From Smithella sp. PtaU1.Bin162 (GTDB lineage Bacteria; Desulfobacterota; Syntrophia; Syntrophales; Smithellaceae), in contig MVRV01000084.1 in the NCBI GenBank assembly GCA_002068015.1, positions 1 through 55,508 of the forward strand: a stretch of DNA of 55,508 nt. The letters are read 5' to 3'. The position numbers were made by a program, and so were the translations under genes. The notes beneath the pieces were generated by a model. The model saw nothing but the letters and a program-made list of their open reading frames with translations, did not search any database and was not told the DNA's origin. Each line of letters begins with the position of its first letter. The first letter of the stretch is position 1. Positions 7,193-15,609 of the stretch are shown piece by piece.

Positions 7193-8134
7193 CTAAGCAG
7201 CCGATGCTTTTTTCTTGAGCACGTAGCAGACCCATTCCTTTTCCTTAATAACTCTGCTTGAAGTCAGTTGCGCGGCCCAAAAATCTTCTTCGATATCCCG
7301 GGCGTCCTGTTCGATAATGCCGGAGATAATCAGGTAACCTTCCGGAAGCAGCAGATGCGTGAGATGCTGGCGCAGTTTCAACAGAAGCTTGGAAGTCAGG
7401 TTGGCTATAATGAGATTGCGTGGCTCGTTTATGGTCATTGCATCCTTATCAACAACGGTGATCCGGTCGTCGACATGATTAATGGCGGCATTTTCCCGGG
7501 CGATTTCCGTCGCCTTCTTGTCAATATCGAGACAGATGACGTCTTCAGCGCCCAACCTGGCGGCGGTTATACCGAGTATTCCGGTACCGCAGCCGACGTC
7601 AAGCACTTTCCAGCCTTTTACCGTGCGGTCTTGCATAATGATATCTTCCAGCGCTTCAATACACATTCGGGTGGATGCGTGCTGGCCTGTGCCGAAGGCC
7701 ATGCCCGGATCAATTTCAATGACAATATCACGGCTGGATGGTGTATATCTTTCCCATGTCGGTTTGACGATAATATTGTTGCTGACACGGATCGGTTTGA
7801 AATATTTTTTCCATTGTTCACCCCAATCCGGATCCGGGATGATTTCCGTTTTTAAGACCGGAGTGGCAAAGTCGGGAAAAATTTCTTTCAGGCTTTCCAG
7901 ATATCCGGCAATGGCGGCAATGCGTTTTTCACTGCGGACATCCTGCGGAAAATAAGCCTTGATTGTTTCACAGTTCGATAATTCCGGAAAATCTCCCGGG
8001 GACTGAGGCTCCAGCGTTTCCTGAAAAACACCCTGAGCACCTGTTTCCGTAAGAAAATTCCCCAGCGCATCCATCAATTCCGAGCCGGCCGATATTTCAA
8101 CTTTCAGCCATTTTTCCTGTTCTTTTTCCGTCAT
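7193..8134 (-). CDS. prmA: Ribosomal protein L11 methyltransferase
   Basis: PrmA trimethylates ribosomal protein L11. The 313-residue product has the N-terminal substrate-recognition domain (WLKVEISAGSELMDALGNFLTETGAQGV), the linker 'PDWGEQWKKYFKPIRVSNNIIVKPTWE', and the Rossmann methyltransferase with 'IDPGMAFGTGQHASTRMC', motif I 'VLDVGCGTGILGITAARLGA' and the catalytic-loop 'LIIANLTSKLLL'. Length and motifs are typical. It is first in the prmA-rsmE-RDD unit. No strong ribosome-binding site precedes ATG 8134. Confidence 0.95.
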   Translation of the reverse strand: MTEKEQEKWLKVEISAGSELMDALGNFLTETGAQGVFQETLEPQSPGDFPELSNCETIKAYFPQDVRSEKRIAAIAGYLESLKEIFPDFATPVLKTEIIPDPDWGEQWKKYFKPIRVSNNIIVKPTWERYTPSSRDIVIEIDPGMAFGTGQHASTRMCIEALEDIIMQDRTVKGWKVLDVGCGTGILGITAARLGAEDVICLDIDKKATEIARENAAINHVDDRITVVDKDAMTINEPRNLIIANLTSKLLLKLRQHLTHLLLPEGYLIISGIIEQDARDIEEDFWAAQLTSSRVIKEKEWVCYVLKKKASAA

Positions 8135-8298
8135 GAAATAAACCCGTAATATCAGTATGTTAAATTTATCTGTTTCTGACGCCCGGTGCCTTCTTTATAG
8201 ATATAACCTCTTTTGAGTAATATTTCAAGAACACTGTATGGTTTTGTCAGAAGAGACGTCAATGGTTCGCGAAGAGATGATGATAAAAAGACGGTTTC

Positions 8299-9102
8299 CT
8301 ACGGAAACGGAGCCCGGAGGAATTGGGATGTAAGCACAAGCGAGAGCAAAACGCCCAGAACAAGCAAGGCGAATACCTCTTCACGGCCGAAGTGCTGCTG
8401 GTTTAAAGTGGTCCGCGGTCCCCGGGCATAGCCTCTTGCTTCCATCGCTTCCGTCAGATCATCGGCCCGCCTGAAGGCGCTGACCATGAGGGGTATAATG
8501 AGCGCAGCGAGGCTTTTTATTTTCCGGGCCGGCCGGCCGGTTTCTATTGCGGAGCCCCGGGCTATTTGTGCTTGTTTGATCCGGTCATACTCTTCCAGAA
8601 GTGTGGGCACGAACCGCAGAGACATGGATACCATAACGGCAATATCCTGAACGGGAACCCGGAGATACTTCAGCGGACCGAGAAGATATGTGAGCCCGTG
8701 CACAAGATCCGAAGGAGATGTGACCATGGTGAGAAGAACACCGCACAAGGCCAGGGCGATAAACTGCCAGGCAATGATCAGCCCGCGGGAAAGCCCCTCT
8801 GCAGTGATTTCTACCGGCAAATACGGAGCAGTAAATAAAACGGTGCCGTCCGTAAAAAAAAGATGCAGGGCAAAAAGCAGAACTGCAAACCAGACCAGCG
8901 GTTGAAGTGCTTTCCAAATGGAGAAAAAATTCAGCCGGCAGATAAAACAGACGATGAAGACAAATGAGCTGATCAGGAATATCTCCCAGCCCCGGGCCTG
9001 AAAAATAAGAAGAGAAAGAATGACTGTGGCGAGTATTTTGACCCTTGCGTCCAGACGGTGTCCGAAGGAATTGTTGTTTATGTATTGGCCGAGGGTAATC
9101 AT
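8299..9102 (-). CDS. ecfT: Energy-coupling factor transporter transmembrane protein (EcfT/BioN)
   Basis: This 267-residue membrane protein is the T component of an ECF transporter. It has several hydrophobic segments, starting with 'FGHRLDARVKILATVILSLLIF', where the D-R-K pattern is family-typical. Two cytoplasmic coupling helices carry the A-R-G signatures: 'RIKQAQIARGSA' and 'DLTEAMEARGYARG'. These contact the ATPases. It is last in the bioB-birA-bioY-ecfA-ecfT operon, so it most likely completes a biotin transporter with BioY and EcfA. A GGA site precedes the ATG. Confidence 0.93.
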   Translation of the reverse strand: MITLGQYINNNSFGHRLDARVKILATVILSLLIFQARGWEIFLISSFVFIVCFICRLNFFSIWKALQPLVWFAVLLFALHLFFTDGTVLFTAPYLPVEITAEGLSRGLIIAWQFIALALCGVLLTMVTSPSDLVHGLTYLLGPLKYLRVPVQDIAVMVSMSLRFVPTLLEEYDRIKQAQIARGSAIETGRPARKIKSLAALIIPLMVSAFRRADDLTEAMEARGYARGPRTTLNQQHFGREEVFALLVLGVLLSLVLTSQFLRAPFP

Positions 9103-9115
9103 GCTTTTTCCTTTT

Positions 9116-9946
9116 TTAACGCGCTCTGGTCAGTAAGCGGTGAATTTCCCGGCCGGCTTCTTCAACGGTGAAAATGTCCGGTGTCAGGGACCATCCCTGA
9201 CGATTCAGATGCCGTATCAGTTCCGTGATGGGCGGCAGGGGTAATGTAAATCCCGTATTTTCCTGCTTTGCACATAATATATCGCGGAGGTGACCGTCAC
9301 GGATCAGTTTTCCCCGGTTCATAATCAGCAGACGATCGGCGTCGGCCATGTCGGCCGCATCATGGGTGATATGAATAATGCCGATCCCCTTTTTATGCAG
9401 CTGTTTCATCATCGCAAGAACGCGCCGCCGGCCGGTTGCGTCAAGGTAGGCGGTGGGTTCATCGAAGGCGATATACCGGGGATTCATGATGAGAACCCCG
9501 GCCAGAGAAACGAGACGTTTTTCGCCGCCCGAAAGGGTGTGGGGGGCGCGTCCGGCAAGGGATTGCAGGCCGAAGCTCTCCAGAATATCATGCACCTGCC
9601 GGCGGATTTCCTGCGGCGGCAGGTTAAGATTTCCGGGACCAAAGGCGATATCCTCTTCAACGGTCATTCCCACGATCTGATTATCCGGATTCTGAAAGAG
9701 CATGCCGACAAGACGGCGGATTTCCTTGTGGTTCGCCGGATCAGCGGTATCGAGGCCGTCTATGGTCACAGTACCCCGGTCCGGACGGACGAGAGCATTG
9801 AGCTGCCGGATCAGGGTTGTTTTACCGCAGCCGTTCGAACCGGTTAAGGCAACATATTCCCCTTCATGGATTTCCATGCTTATATCGCTCAGTGCCGGAG
9901 CCGCAGAGCCTTCATACTGATAGAAGATATTATTGATCTTGATCAT
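9116..9946 (-). CDS. ecfA: ECF transporter ATP-binding protein (EcfA/BioM)
   Basis: This 276-residue ABC ATPase has Walker A GSNGCGKTT (36-44), the Q-loop Gln at 85 in 'MLFQNPDNQ', signature LSGGEKR (138-144), Walker B 'YIAFDEPTAYLD' and the H-loop 'GIIHITHDAADMA'. The 'NPDNQ' Q-loop is characteristic of ECF ATPases. Its start overlaps the bioY stop by four bases. Only one ATPase gene is present, so it should act as a homodimer as in BioMNY systems. Confidence 0.94.
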   Translation of the reverse strand: MIKINNIFYQYEGSAAPALSDISMEIHEGEYVALTGSNGCGKTTLIRQLNALVRPDRGTVTIDGLDTADPANHKEIRRLVGMLFQNPDNQIVGMTVEEDIAFGPGNLNLPPQEIRRQVHDILESFGLQSLAGRAPHTLSGGEKRLVSLAGVLIMNPRYIAFDEPTAYLDATGRRRVLAMMKQLHKKGIGIIHITHDAADMADADRLLIMNRGKLIRDGHLRDILCAKQENTGFTLPLPPITELIRHLNRQGWSLTPDIFTVEEAGREIHRLLTRAR

Positions 9947-10491
9947 ATTCTGTTAAAAATATGCCTCCGAATTTTTCGGCAGATGAGAGAGGCCGCAATG
10001 ATTTTGGCTGCATCGCCGGGAAGAGGGGGGAGCAATCCGACAGAGACGGCTTTTAGGAAGCTCAGCTTTGCCACGATCATAAGTTGTATGATTCCCAGGG
10101 TGTAGACAACGATCATCCCGGCGGTTATTGCACCCATCAACCAAAACACTCCGGGATCGCGGCGCAGCGACGTCAGTTTGCCGAGAATAAAGGCACCGGC
10201 CACAAACCCGATCAGATAACCGCCCGTAGGTCCGATAAGAACGCCGATGCCGGCTCTGCCGCCGGCAAAAACTGGAAGACCGATGATGCCTAAGAGAATG
10301 TAACCGATCTGGCTTAATGCTCCCAGGTATCCGCCCAAGAGTGCTCCGGACAGCATGACAAAGAGCGTCTGCATTGTAATGGGCACAGGCGGCAGGGGAA
10401 TCATAATATAAGCTCCGATTGCCATGAGTGCACTGAACATGGACGCATAAGCCATACCGCGCAGCGATGTTTTTTCCGGTGTTTTGTTCAT
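9943..10491 (-). CDS. bioY: Biotin transporter substrate-binding subunit BioY
   Basis: BioY is the S component that binds biotin in the membrane. The 182-residue protein has six hydrophobic segments and the family motifs 'MIPLPPVPITMQTLFVMLSGALLGGYLGALSQIGYILLGIIGLPVFAGGRAG' (residues 31-81) and 'IGPTGGYLIGFVAGAFILG'. It lies between birA and ecfA, and the neighbours supply the energising module. Confidence 0.96.
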   Translation of the reverse strand: MNKTPEKTSLRGMAYASMFSALMAIGAYIMIPLPPVPITMQTLFVMLSGALLGGYLGALSQIGYILLGIIGLPVFAGGRAGIGVLIGPTGGYLIGFVAGAFILGKLTSLRRDPGVFWLMGAITAGMIVVYTLGIIQLMIVAKLSFLKAVSVGLLPPLPGDAAKIIAASLICRKIRRHIFNRI

Positions 10492-10497
10492 AATATC

Positions 10498-11508
10498 TCA
10501 CATTATCGTTATATCTCCGGAAAACATGCGCATTTCGCCTTCCCGGTCGTTGCGGAGGATTAAAAAGCCATCGCAATCCAGATCCGTGACTTTTCCGCTG
10601 CAGCTGCCGTTGATCGTCTCAATAGTTACTTGTCTGCCCAGCATATCCGTCAAGTCCTTCCAACGAATTATAATGGGATCAAATCCCGATTCCCTGAACA
10701 CTCGATACCAGCTTTCCAGTAATTCCAGAAACCGGCGCAGGAGGAAAACCCGGGGAAATGGTTTTCCGGTTTCCGTAATAACACTAGTGGCCTTGCTGCG
10801 GAACTCTGCGGGGAAATGGTCGGCGGGAGTGTTGACGTTAATGCCCAGACCGATGATCATATAATCAACGGCATCCATTTCCATCGACATTTCCAGAAGG
10901 ATTCCCCCTATTTTTTTACTTCCCACCAGGATATCGTTCGGCCATTTGATAGTCGCCTTGAGACCGGCGGCAGCGATCAGAGTTTCGGCCGCCGCAACGG
11001 CGGCAAGAATACTCATCCGCGATGCCGTATCGGGGAGCAGCGGCGGCCGTATAATCAGGGAAATACAAATATTTTCTCCTGCCGGGGCAAACCACGTCCG
11101 GTTGAGACGGCCTCGTCCCTGAACCTGTTCTTCGGCAATTACAAGAACCCCTTCGGCGGCGCCGAAGGCGGCCAATTCCTTGGCCCTGCGGTTGGTGGAA
11201 TCTGTTTTTTCAAGGCAGTGAATATCCCGCTGGCCAAAAATGGAAGTATTTAATCCGTCGCGGATTTCCCGGATAAGCATCCGGTCGGGAATGTCCGCAA
11301 GGAGGTAGCCCTTGCGGGGTGACGAATTTATTTTGTATCCTTCTTTTCTCAGAATTTCAATTTTCTTCCAGATGGCGGAGCGGGTCATAGCCAAACGCTC
11401 GGCCAAAAACTGGCCGGAAAGCCATTGTCCCTGATGTTGTTTCAGGAGGTTCAGTATCACATCGCTGCCTGCGTTTGCCTGTTCCAAAGCCTTAATCATG
11501 TTCGTCAC
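10498..11508 (-). CDS. birA: Bifunctional biotin repressor / biotin-protein ligase
   Basis: BirA makes biotinyl-5'-AMP, transfers biotin to carboxylase carrier proteins, and as holo-repressor controls biotin genes. This 336-residue protein has the full-length layout. An N-terminal winged helix (residues 17-66, 'LAERLAMTRSAIWKKIEILRKEG') is followed by the ligase core with GRGRLNRTW (131-139), KWPND (188-192) and 'GSKKIGGIL' (196-204), then the C-terminal SH3-like domain. The presence of the DNA-binding domain agrees with the operator found upstream of bioB. Its ATG overlaps the bioB stop (ATGA). Confidence 0.96.
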   Translation of the reverse strand: MTNMIKALEQANAGSDVILNLLKQHQGQWLSGQFLAERLAMTRSAIWKKIEILRKEGYKINSSPRKGYLLADIPDRMLIREIRDGLNTSIFGQRDIHCLEKTDSTNRRAKELAAFGAAEGVLVIAEEQVQGRGRLNRTWFAPAGENICISLIIRPPLLPDTASRMSILAAVAAAETLIAAAGLKATIKWPNDILVGSKKIGGILLEMSMEMDAVDYMIIGLGINVNTPADHFPAEFRSKATSVITETGKPFPRVFLLRRFLELLESWYRVFRESGFDPIIIRWKDLTDMLGRQVTIETINGSCSGKVTDLDCDGFLILRNDREGEMRMFSGDITIM

Positions 11509-12557
11509 TTTTTCTTTGAGGTTGCGGTTTTATGACCACAGGTTTTTCCTGTTTTTGCTGCGCAGGAGCACAGGGGTTTTGCTTCCCGCGTGGTTTTAAG
11601 CCCCAGATCGGCGATCATTTCCTGATCAAGAGCGTTTTCCCGGCCGGCCGTTGTTAAATAATTTCCCGTCATCAGGGAATTGGCGCCCGCCATGATGGCG
11701 AAAGGCAGCAGCTGCCGCAGGTTTTTTTCTTTGCCGCCGCATAGTTTGATGTCCCGGTCGGGCAGCAGGAAGCGGAAAATGGCGATGGTCAGCAGGATTT
11801 CCAGGGGCGGCAGGGGCTCCCTGCGGGCGAGCGGAGTTCCTTTGATCGGGGTGAGGATGTTCAGAGGTACGGAATCAACATCCAGTTCCCGAAGTGTTTG
11901 GGCTAATTCGATCCGGTGGGTAATTCCCTCTCCCAAACCGATAATTCCCCCGGAACAAACAGTAAGGCCGGCTTCCTGCGCAGCTTGTACCGTTTTTACA
12001 TCTTCGTCATAAGCATGGGTCGTGCAGATGGCGGGAAAGAAACTCCGGGATGTTTCAAGGTTATGATGGTAACGGTAGAGGCCGGCATCTTTTAAATCCC
12101 GGGCTTTTTGTGTATCTATGATACCGAGAGAAGCGCAGGGCTGAAGTCCCAATTTCCGGATCTCTCCAATGGCCCGGAAAATTTCCGACCACTCTTTTTT
12201 TGTTTTTACCGTTTTGCCGCTGGTGACGATGCCGAACATTTCCGCCCCGCTGCGGGCAGCCTCTTCGGCCGCCGCGCCGATTTTTGCAACACTCTTCAGA
12301 GGATAAGAAGATGTACCTGTTGCATAATGGGAAGATTGGGCGCAAAAGGAGCAATCCTCCGAACATTTGCCTGATTTTGCATTGACGATGCCGCAAAGGA
12401 TGATTTCCCGTCCCTTGAAATGCTCACGTATTTCGGAGGCCGCGGCCAGAATCCGGAAAGGACGGCTCGCGCCTTCAATGAAAAGGGCCAGAGCCTCATT
12501 GGCGTTAGTGCCTCCTTTTTTAACGGCCTGATCTTTCAGTTTATCAATAATATCCAA
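11505..12557 (-). CDS. bioB: Biotin synthase
   Basis: BioB is the radical-SAM enzyme that inserts sulfur into dethiobiotin. The CxxxCxxC motif is at Cys65, Cys69 and Cys72 (GKCSEDCSFCAQS). Later family motifs are 'YRYHHNLETS', 'CSGGIIGLGE', 'VPLNILTPIKGTPL' and 'LMTGNYLTTAGR'. The 350-residue length is normal. The extreme C-terminus is a Cys- and Lys-rich tail (LCSCAAKTGKTC...). The start is a TTG at 12557 with AAAGGA about eight bases upstream. It is first in the biotin operon. No bioF, bioA or bioD is in the window, so the cell either has them elsewhere or depends on uptake plus dethiobiotin conversion. Confidence 0.96.
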   Translation of the reverse strand: MDIIDKLKDQAVKKGGTNANEALALFIEGASRPFRILAAASEIREHFKGREIILCGIVNAKSGKCSEDCSFCAQSSHYATGTSSYPLKSVAKIGAAAEEAARSGAEMFGIVTSGKTVKTKKEWSEIFRAIGEIRKLGLQPCASLGIIDTQKARDLKDAGLYRYHHNLETSRSFFPAICTTHAYDEDVKTVQAAQEAGLTVCSGGIIGLGEGITHRIELAQTLRELDVDSVPLNILTPIKGTPLARREPLPPLEILLTIAIFRFLLPDRDIKLCGGKEKNLRQLLPFAIMAGANSLMTGNYLTTAGRENALDQEMIADLGLKTTREAKPLCSCAAKTGKTCGHKTATSKKK

Positions 12558-12613
12558 GTGCTGTTTCCTTTGAGGAGATTTGTTGGTGGTTTTTTAATTA
12601 AAAAGATGTAAAA

Positions 12614-12643
12614 TGTCAACCAAAATATATAATGCGGTTGACA
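12614..12643. promoter_or_regulatory. BirA-type biotin operator
   Basis: The dyad TGTCAACC-N14-GGTTGACA (12614-12621 and 12636-12643) lies 56 bp upstream of the bioB start codon. The known bacterial BirA consensus has TTGTNAACC and GGTTNACAA half-sites separated by 14-16 bp. Together with a DNA-binding-type BirA in the operon, this strongly suggests autoregulation by holo-BirA. The same site also overlaps a plus-strand -35 box. Confidence 0.85.
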
Positions 12644-12664
12644 ATATCTTCGCGAGAGTAATAT
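12638..12664 (+). promoter_or_regulatory. Candidate promoter of the tetrapyrrole operon
   Basis: TTGACA at 12638-12643 and TAATAT at 12659-12664 are 15 bp apart on the plus strand. The -35 box is the right half of the BirA operator. A leader of about 170 bases would follow, containing a GGGAT/ATCCC hairpin at 12691-12704. The spacer is short, so this is tentative. Confidence 0.4.
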
Positions 12665-12839
12665 TTCTGCAGTCGGTGCGTATTCTGTGCGGGATTAATA
12701 TCCCGGGAGATTACATTTTCCCCCTGCGGTCACGGTGTAACTTAATCAATTGGCCGGCTTGAATTTTACCTTTCTTCGTGATAGCTTTTAATGAATGTTT
12801 TTCACTCGCAAAGCTTGTGTCGCAACTGGAAGGAGAATC

Positions 12840-13472
12840 TTGAAATATTATCCCCTTTTTTTCAATATTACGGGTAAAAAATGTGTGGTGATCGGCGGCG
12901 GCGAGGTAGCGGCAAGAAAAATTGCGAGGCTTCTCGACTGCGCTGCCGAAGTTTATATCGTAAGTCCGCAGTTGAGTCCGGAGCTTGTTAAACTGAAAGC
13001 CGGCAATAACATTAAACATATTGCGGATAATTATAATGCCCGTTACCTTGCCGGGGCGGTTTTGATTATCGGGGCGACGGATGACGAAAAGACAAATGCG
13101 GCGATTTCCTCAGATGCCCGTAATCTGGGCGTCCCGGTGAATATAGTTGATGATCCGCAAAAATGCGATTTTATTCTGCCTTCCGTTATCGAAAGAGGTG
13201 ATCTGACTATAGCCGTCAGCACCGGCGGTAAAAGTCCGGCACTGGCTCGCCGCCTGCGGGAAGAGCTCGCGAAAAAATACGGCGGAGAATATGAAATCCT
13301 GCTCAAAATTCTGGGGAATATGCGCCGGCAGTTAAAAAATTCGGAGACGGGCAATTCCTGGTGTGATTCCCTCATCGACTCCGGAATCCTTGAGGCAATT
13401 GCCGCCGGGAATTGGGAGAAGGTTAAGAAAACGGTTAAAGAAATAACCGGCGAGGAGGTGGTGCTCGGGTAG
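12840..13472 (+). CDS. Precorrin-2 dehydrogenase / sirohydrochlorin ferrochelatase-like (CysG N-terminal type)
   Basis: The product converts precorrin-2 to sirohydrochlorin with NAD+ and may insert iron to make sirohaem, the starting point of the Ahb haem route. From a TTG at 12840 it has 210 residues. It begins 'KYYPLFFNITGKKCVVIGGGEVAARKIARLL', where the GGGxVAxRK nucleotide-binding loop is the family hallmark, followed by 'LIIGATDDEKTNAAI', 'VNIVDDPQKCDFILPSVIERGDLTIAVSTGGKSPALA'. AGGAG at 12831-12835 supports the TTG start over the longer frame from 12795. It opens the operon; the next gene starts two bases after its stop. Confidence 0.92.
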   Translation: MKYYPLFFNITGKKCVVIGGGEVAARKIARLLDCAAEVYIVSPQLSPELVKLKAGNNIKHIADNYNARYLAGAVLIIGATDDEKTNAAISSDARNLGVPVNIVDDPQKCDFILPSVIERGDLTIAVSTGGKSPALARRLREELAKKYGGEYEILLKILGNMRRQLKNSETGNSWCDSLIDSGILEAIAAGNWEKVKKTVKEITGEEVVLG

Positions 13473-13474
13473 TC

Positions 13475-14290
13475 ATGGAAATTATATTATTCAAACTTGC
13501 CTTTGCCTTTTGCCTGCTCAGTACGGCCGGTTATCTGCTTTCGCTTTTAATTAAAAAAGTGGTGCCGGCGAAAATATCCACCTGGATACTGGTTATCGCT
13601 TTCGGTTTTCTGACCATTAATTTATTTCTGGTGATGGTCAATCCGGCAGGCTATATCAAGATTGGTTCCCGGGAGTTTTTTTCATTTTGTGCCTGGGTGG
13701 TGGCCGGCGTTTATCTCGCCTTCCAGATGAAAACCAAAACGAGGATTCTGGGTTCGTTTATTTCTCCCATTATTTTGTTGCTGATGATTGCCGCCGCCGG
13801 ACGGGAATCCGGCAGATCACTGGTTCCGGAAGACATGCTGGGCTGGCTTACCCTTGTTCATCTGGTTTTAGTTGTTGCCGGCGAAGCGTTATTTATTCTC
13901 GCCTCCTGCGCCGGAGCGATGTTTATTATTCAAAACAGCCTCCTGAAGCACAAAAAATCAAGCCATATGAGCAGGCTTCTGCCGGCGCTTCATGACCTTG
14001 ACCGGATTAATCATCTCGGCTTGCTTTGGGGTTTTCCTGTTTTGACCCTGGGACTTTTTGCCGGAATTGTATTTGCCGGATATACCTGGGAATCAGGATG
14101 GCCGGGAGATCCGAAAGTTATCTGGACATCTGCCGCCTGGGCGGCGTATGGATTTCTGCTGCATCAGAGGCTGGCCATCGGCTGGAAAGGCATTCGTATG
14201 GCTGTCATATCCTGCGCCGTTTTTATTTTGTTGTTGCTTTCTTATTCCGGTGTAAGATTTTGTTTTTCAACTTTGCATGATTTTGTTTAG
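13475..14290 (+). CDS. HemX/CcsA-like cytochrome c assembly membrane protein
   Basis: This 271-residue membrane protein has about eight hydrophobic segments and belongs to the CcsA/CcmC superfamily (cytochrome c assembly protein, PF01578). The tryptophan-rich loop characteristic of that family appears as 'YTWESGWPGDPKVIWTSAAWAAYGFLLHQR', which spans residues of a WWD-like motif. Conserved His residues in membrane segments could bind haem. Genes of this type next to hemA are called HemX and are thought to affect haem export or glutamyl-tRNA reductase level. It sits between the sirohaem synthase gene and hemA with minimal spacing. Confidence 0.82.
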   Translation: MEIILFKLAFAFCLLSTAGYLLSLLIKKVVPAKISTWILVIAFGFLTINLFLVMVNPAGYIKIGSREFFSFCAWVVAGVYLAFQMKTKTRILGSFISPIILLLMIAAAGRESGRSLVPEDMLGWLTLVHLVLVVAGEALFILASCAGAMFIIQNSLLKHKKSSHMSRLLPALHDLDRINHLGLLWGFPVLTLGLFAGIVFAGYTWESGWPGDPKVIWTSAAWAAYGFLLHQRLAIGWKGIRMAVISCAVFILLLLSYSGVRFCFSTLHDFV

Positions 14291-14293
14291 AGC

Positions 14294-15556
14294 ATGATAG
14301 CATTAATTGGCTTAAATCATAAAACGGCACCGCTTGCCGTAAGGGAAAAGCTTTTTGCCGGTTGTCAGGAAGAAAGTGATTTGCCGGTCCGGCTCACCGC
14401 TGTTTGCGGCATCCGGGAAGCAATGTTTCTTTCTACCTGTAATCGCATAGAGATTCTGACCCGGATCGACGGGCAGGAGGAGACTCTTTATAAACTGCGG
14501 GATTTTCTGGCGGCCAGCGGCGGTTTAACGCCAGAGGAAGCTCGCGATTGCCTTTATCTGTATTGCGACGAAAATGCTGTAAGGCATCTTTTTCGGGTTG
14601 CGGCAAGTCTGGATTCGCTCGTGATGGGTGAAACACAGATACTGGGACAGGTGAAAGATGCCTACCGTCGGGCACTCGAAAAAAATTCTACCGGTGCGGT
14701 TCTGAATCGCCTGCTGCACCGGGCTTTCCGGACGGCAAAAAGAGTACGCTCGGAGACGGCCATTGCCGTAAATCCGGTATCGGTGAGTTTTGCCGCCGTA
14801 ACTCTCGCCAAAAAAATATTCGGTTCTCTTACTGGTAAAGAAGTTCTGGTGATCGGTGCCGGAGAGATGGCCGAGTTGACCGGCATGCATCTGGTGGCCA
14901 ACGGTATTTCCGGGATCATTATTGCCAACAGATCGCAGGCCCAGGCATCGGTTCTGGCGGAAAAGTTCCATGGCCGGGCCGTATCTCTGGAAGCCCTGAG
15001 AGAGGCGCTTACCGAAGCCGATATTGTCATCAGCTCCACCGGTGCTTCTTCTTATATTGTAAGCGCCGATTTAATCAGGCAGGTTCATCATCAGCGTAAA
15101 AACCGGTTGCTGTTTTTGATTGATATCGCTGTTCCGCGGGATATTGATCCGCAGGCGGGTGCCGTCGAAAATGTTTACCTTTACAATATCGATAATCTGC
15201 AGGATATTGTCGACGAAAATATGAATGCCCGCAAAAAGGAAGCATTAAAAGCCGAAGCAATTGTGGAAGAGGAAGTTAAGAACTATATCAACTGGGTTAA
15301 GGAACTCGATGCTGTTCCGACGATAGTATTACTAAGAAACAAAGTGGAAGAAATTGTCCGGCTGGAACTGGTTAAGGCCGGATCATGGATGAAGGATATG
15401 AATGAGACGGAAAGACAAAAAGTGGAAATCCTGATCAACTCGATAGTGAACAAACTTCTGCACAATCCGGTGACGGTACTGAAAGAAGAGAGTTCCGAAT
15501 TTAAATCGGCCGATATTGTTGCTTTGACCAGACAGCTTTTCCGCCTGGACGAATAA
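14294..15556 (+). CDS. hemA: Glutamyl-tRNA reductase
   Basis: HemA reduces glutamyl-tRNA to glutamate-1-semialdehyde, the committed step of the C5 route. The 420-residue protein has the N-terminal 'GLNHKTAPLAVREKL', the catalytic Cys49 in 'FLSTCNRIEIL', 'GETQILGQVKDAYRRA', the NADPH-binding 'VLVIGAGEMAELTG' and the C-terminal dimerisation helices ('RNKVEEIVRLEL', 'INSIVNKLLHNPV'). It starts three bases after the HemX-like gene. hemL, for the next step, is not in the window. Confidence 0.97.
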   Translation: MIALIGLNHKTAPLAVREKLFAGCQEESDLPVRLTAVCGIREAMFLSTCNRIEILTRIDGQEETLYKLRDFLAASGGLTPEEARDCLYLYCDENAVRHLFRVAASLDSLVMGETQILGQVKDAYRRALEKNSTGAVLNRLLHRAFRTAKRVRSETAIAVNPVSVSFAAVTLAKKIFGSLTGKEVLVIGAGEMAELTGMHLVANGISGIIIANRSQAQASVLAEKFHGRAVSLEALREALTEADIVISSTGASSYIVSADLIRQVHHQRKNRLLFLIDIAVPRDIDPQAGAVENVYLYNIDNLQDIVDENMNARKKEALKAEAIVEEEVKNYINWVKELDAVPTIVLLRNKVEEIVRLELVKAGSWMKDMNETERQKVEILINSIVNKLLHNPVTVLKEESSEFKSADIVALTRQLFRLDE

Positions 15557-15609
15557 GAAAAACCGGCTGCAATTACAAAGAAGGAAAAATAATTAAATAT
15601 TGGAGCAGA

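Noticed and set aside
8213-8431. Plus-strand ORF in the gap between prmA and ecfT
   Set aside because: It overlaps the 3' end of ecfT in antisense and has no motif or ribosome-binding site. The 164-bp gap itself shows no gene.
12691-12839. Possible riboswitch in the leader of the tetrapyrrole operon
   Set aside because: I looked for a cobalamin (B12-box) or other known riboswitch core and found only a short GGGAT/ATCCC hairpin without conserved core sequence.
13687-14280. Cys- and Arg-rich overlapping ORFs within the HemX-like gene
   Set aside because: They are out-of-frame shadows of a membrane-protein gene, and the composition reflects frame-shifted hydrophobic codons.
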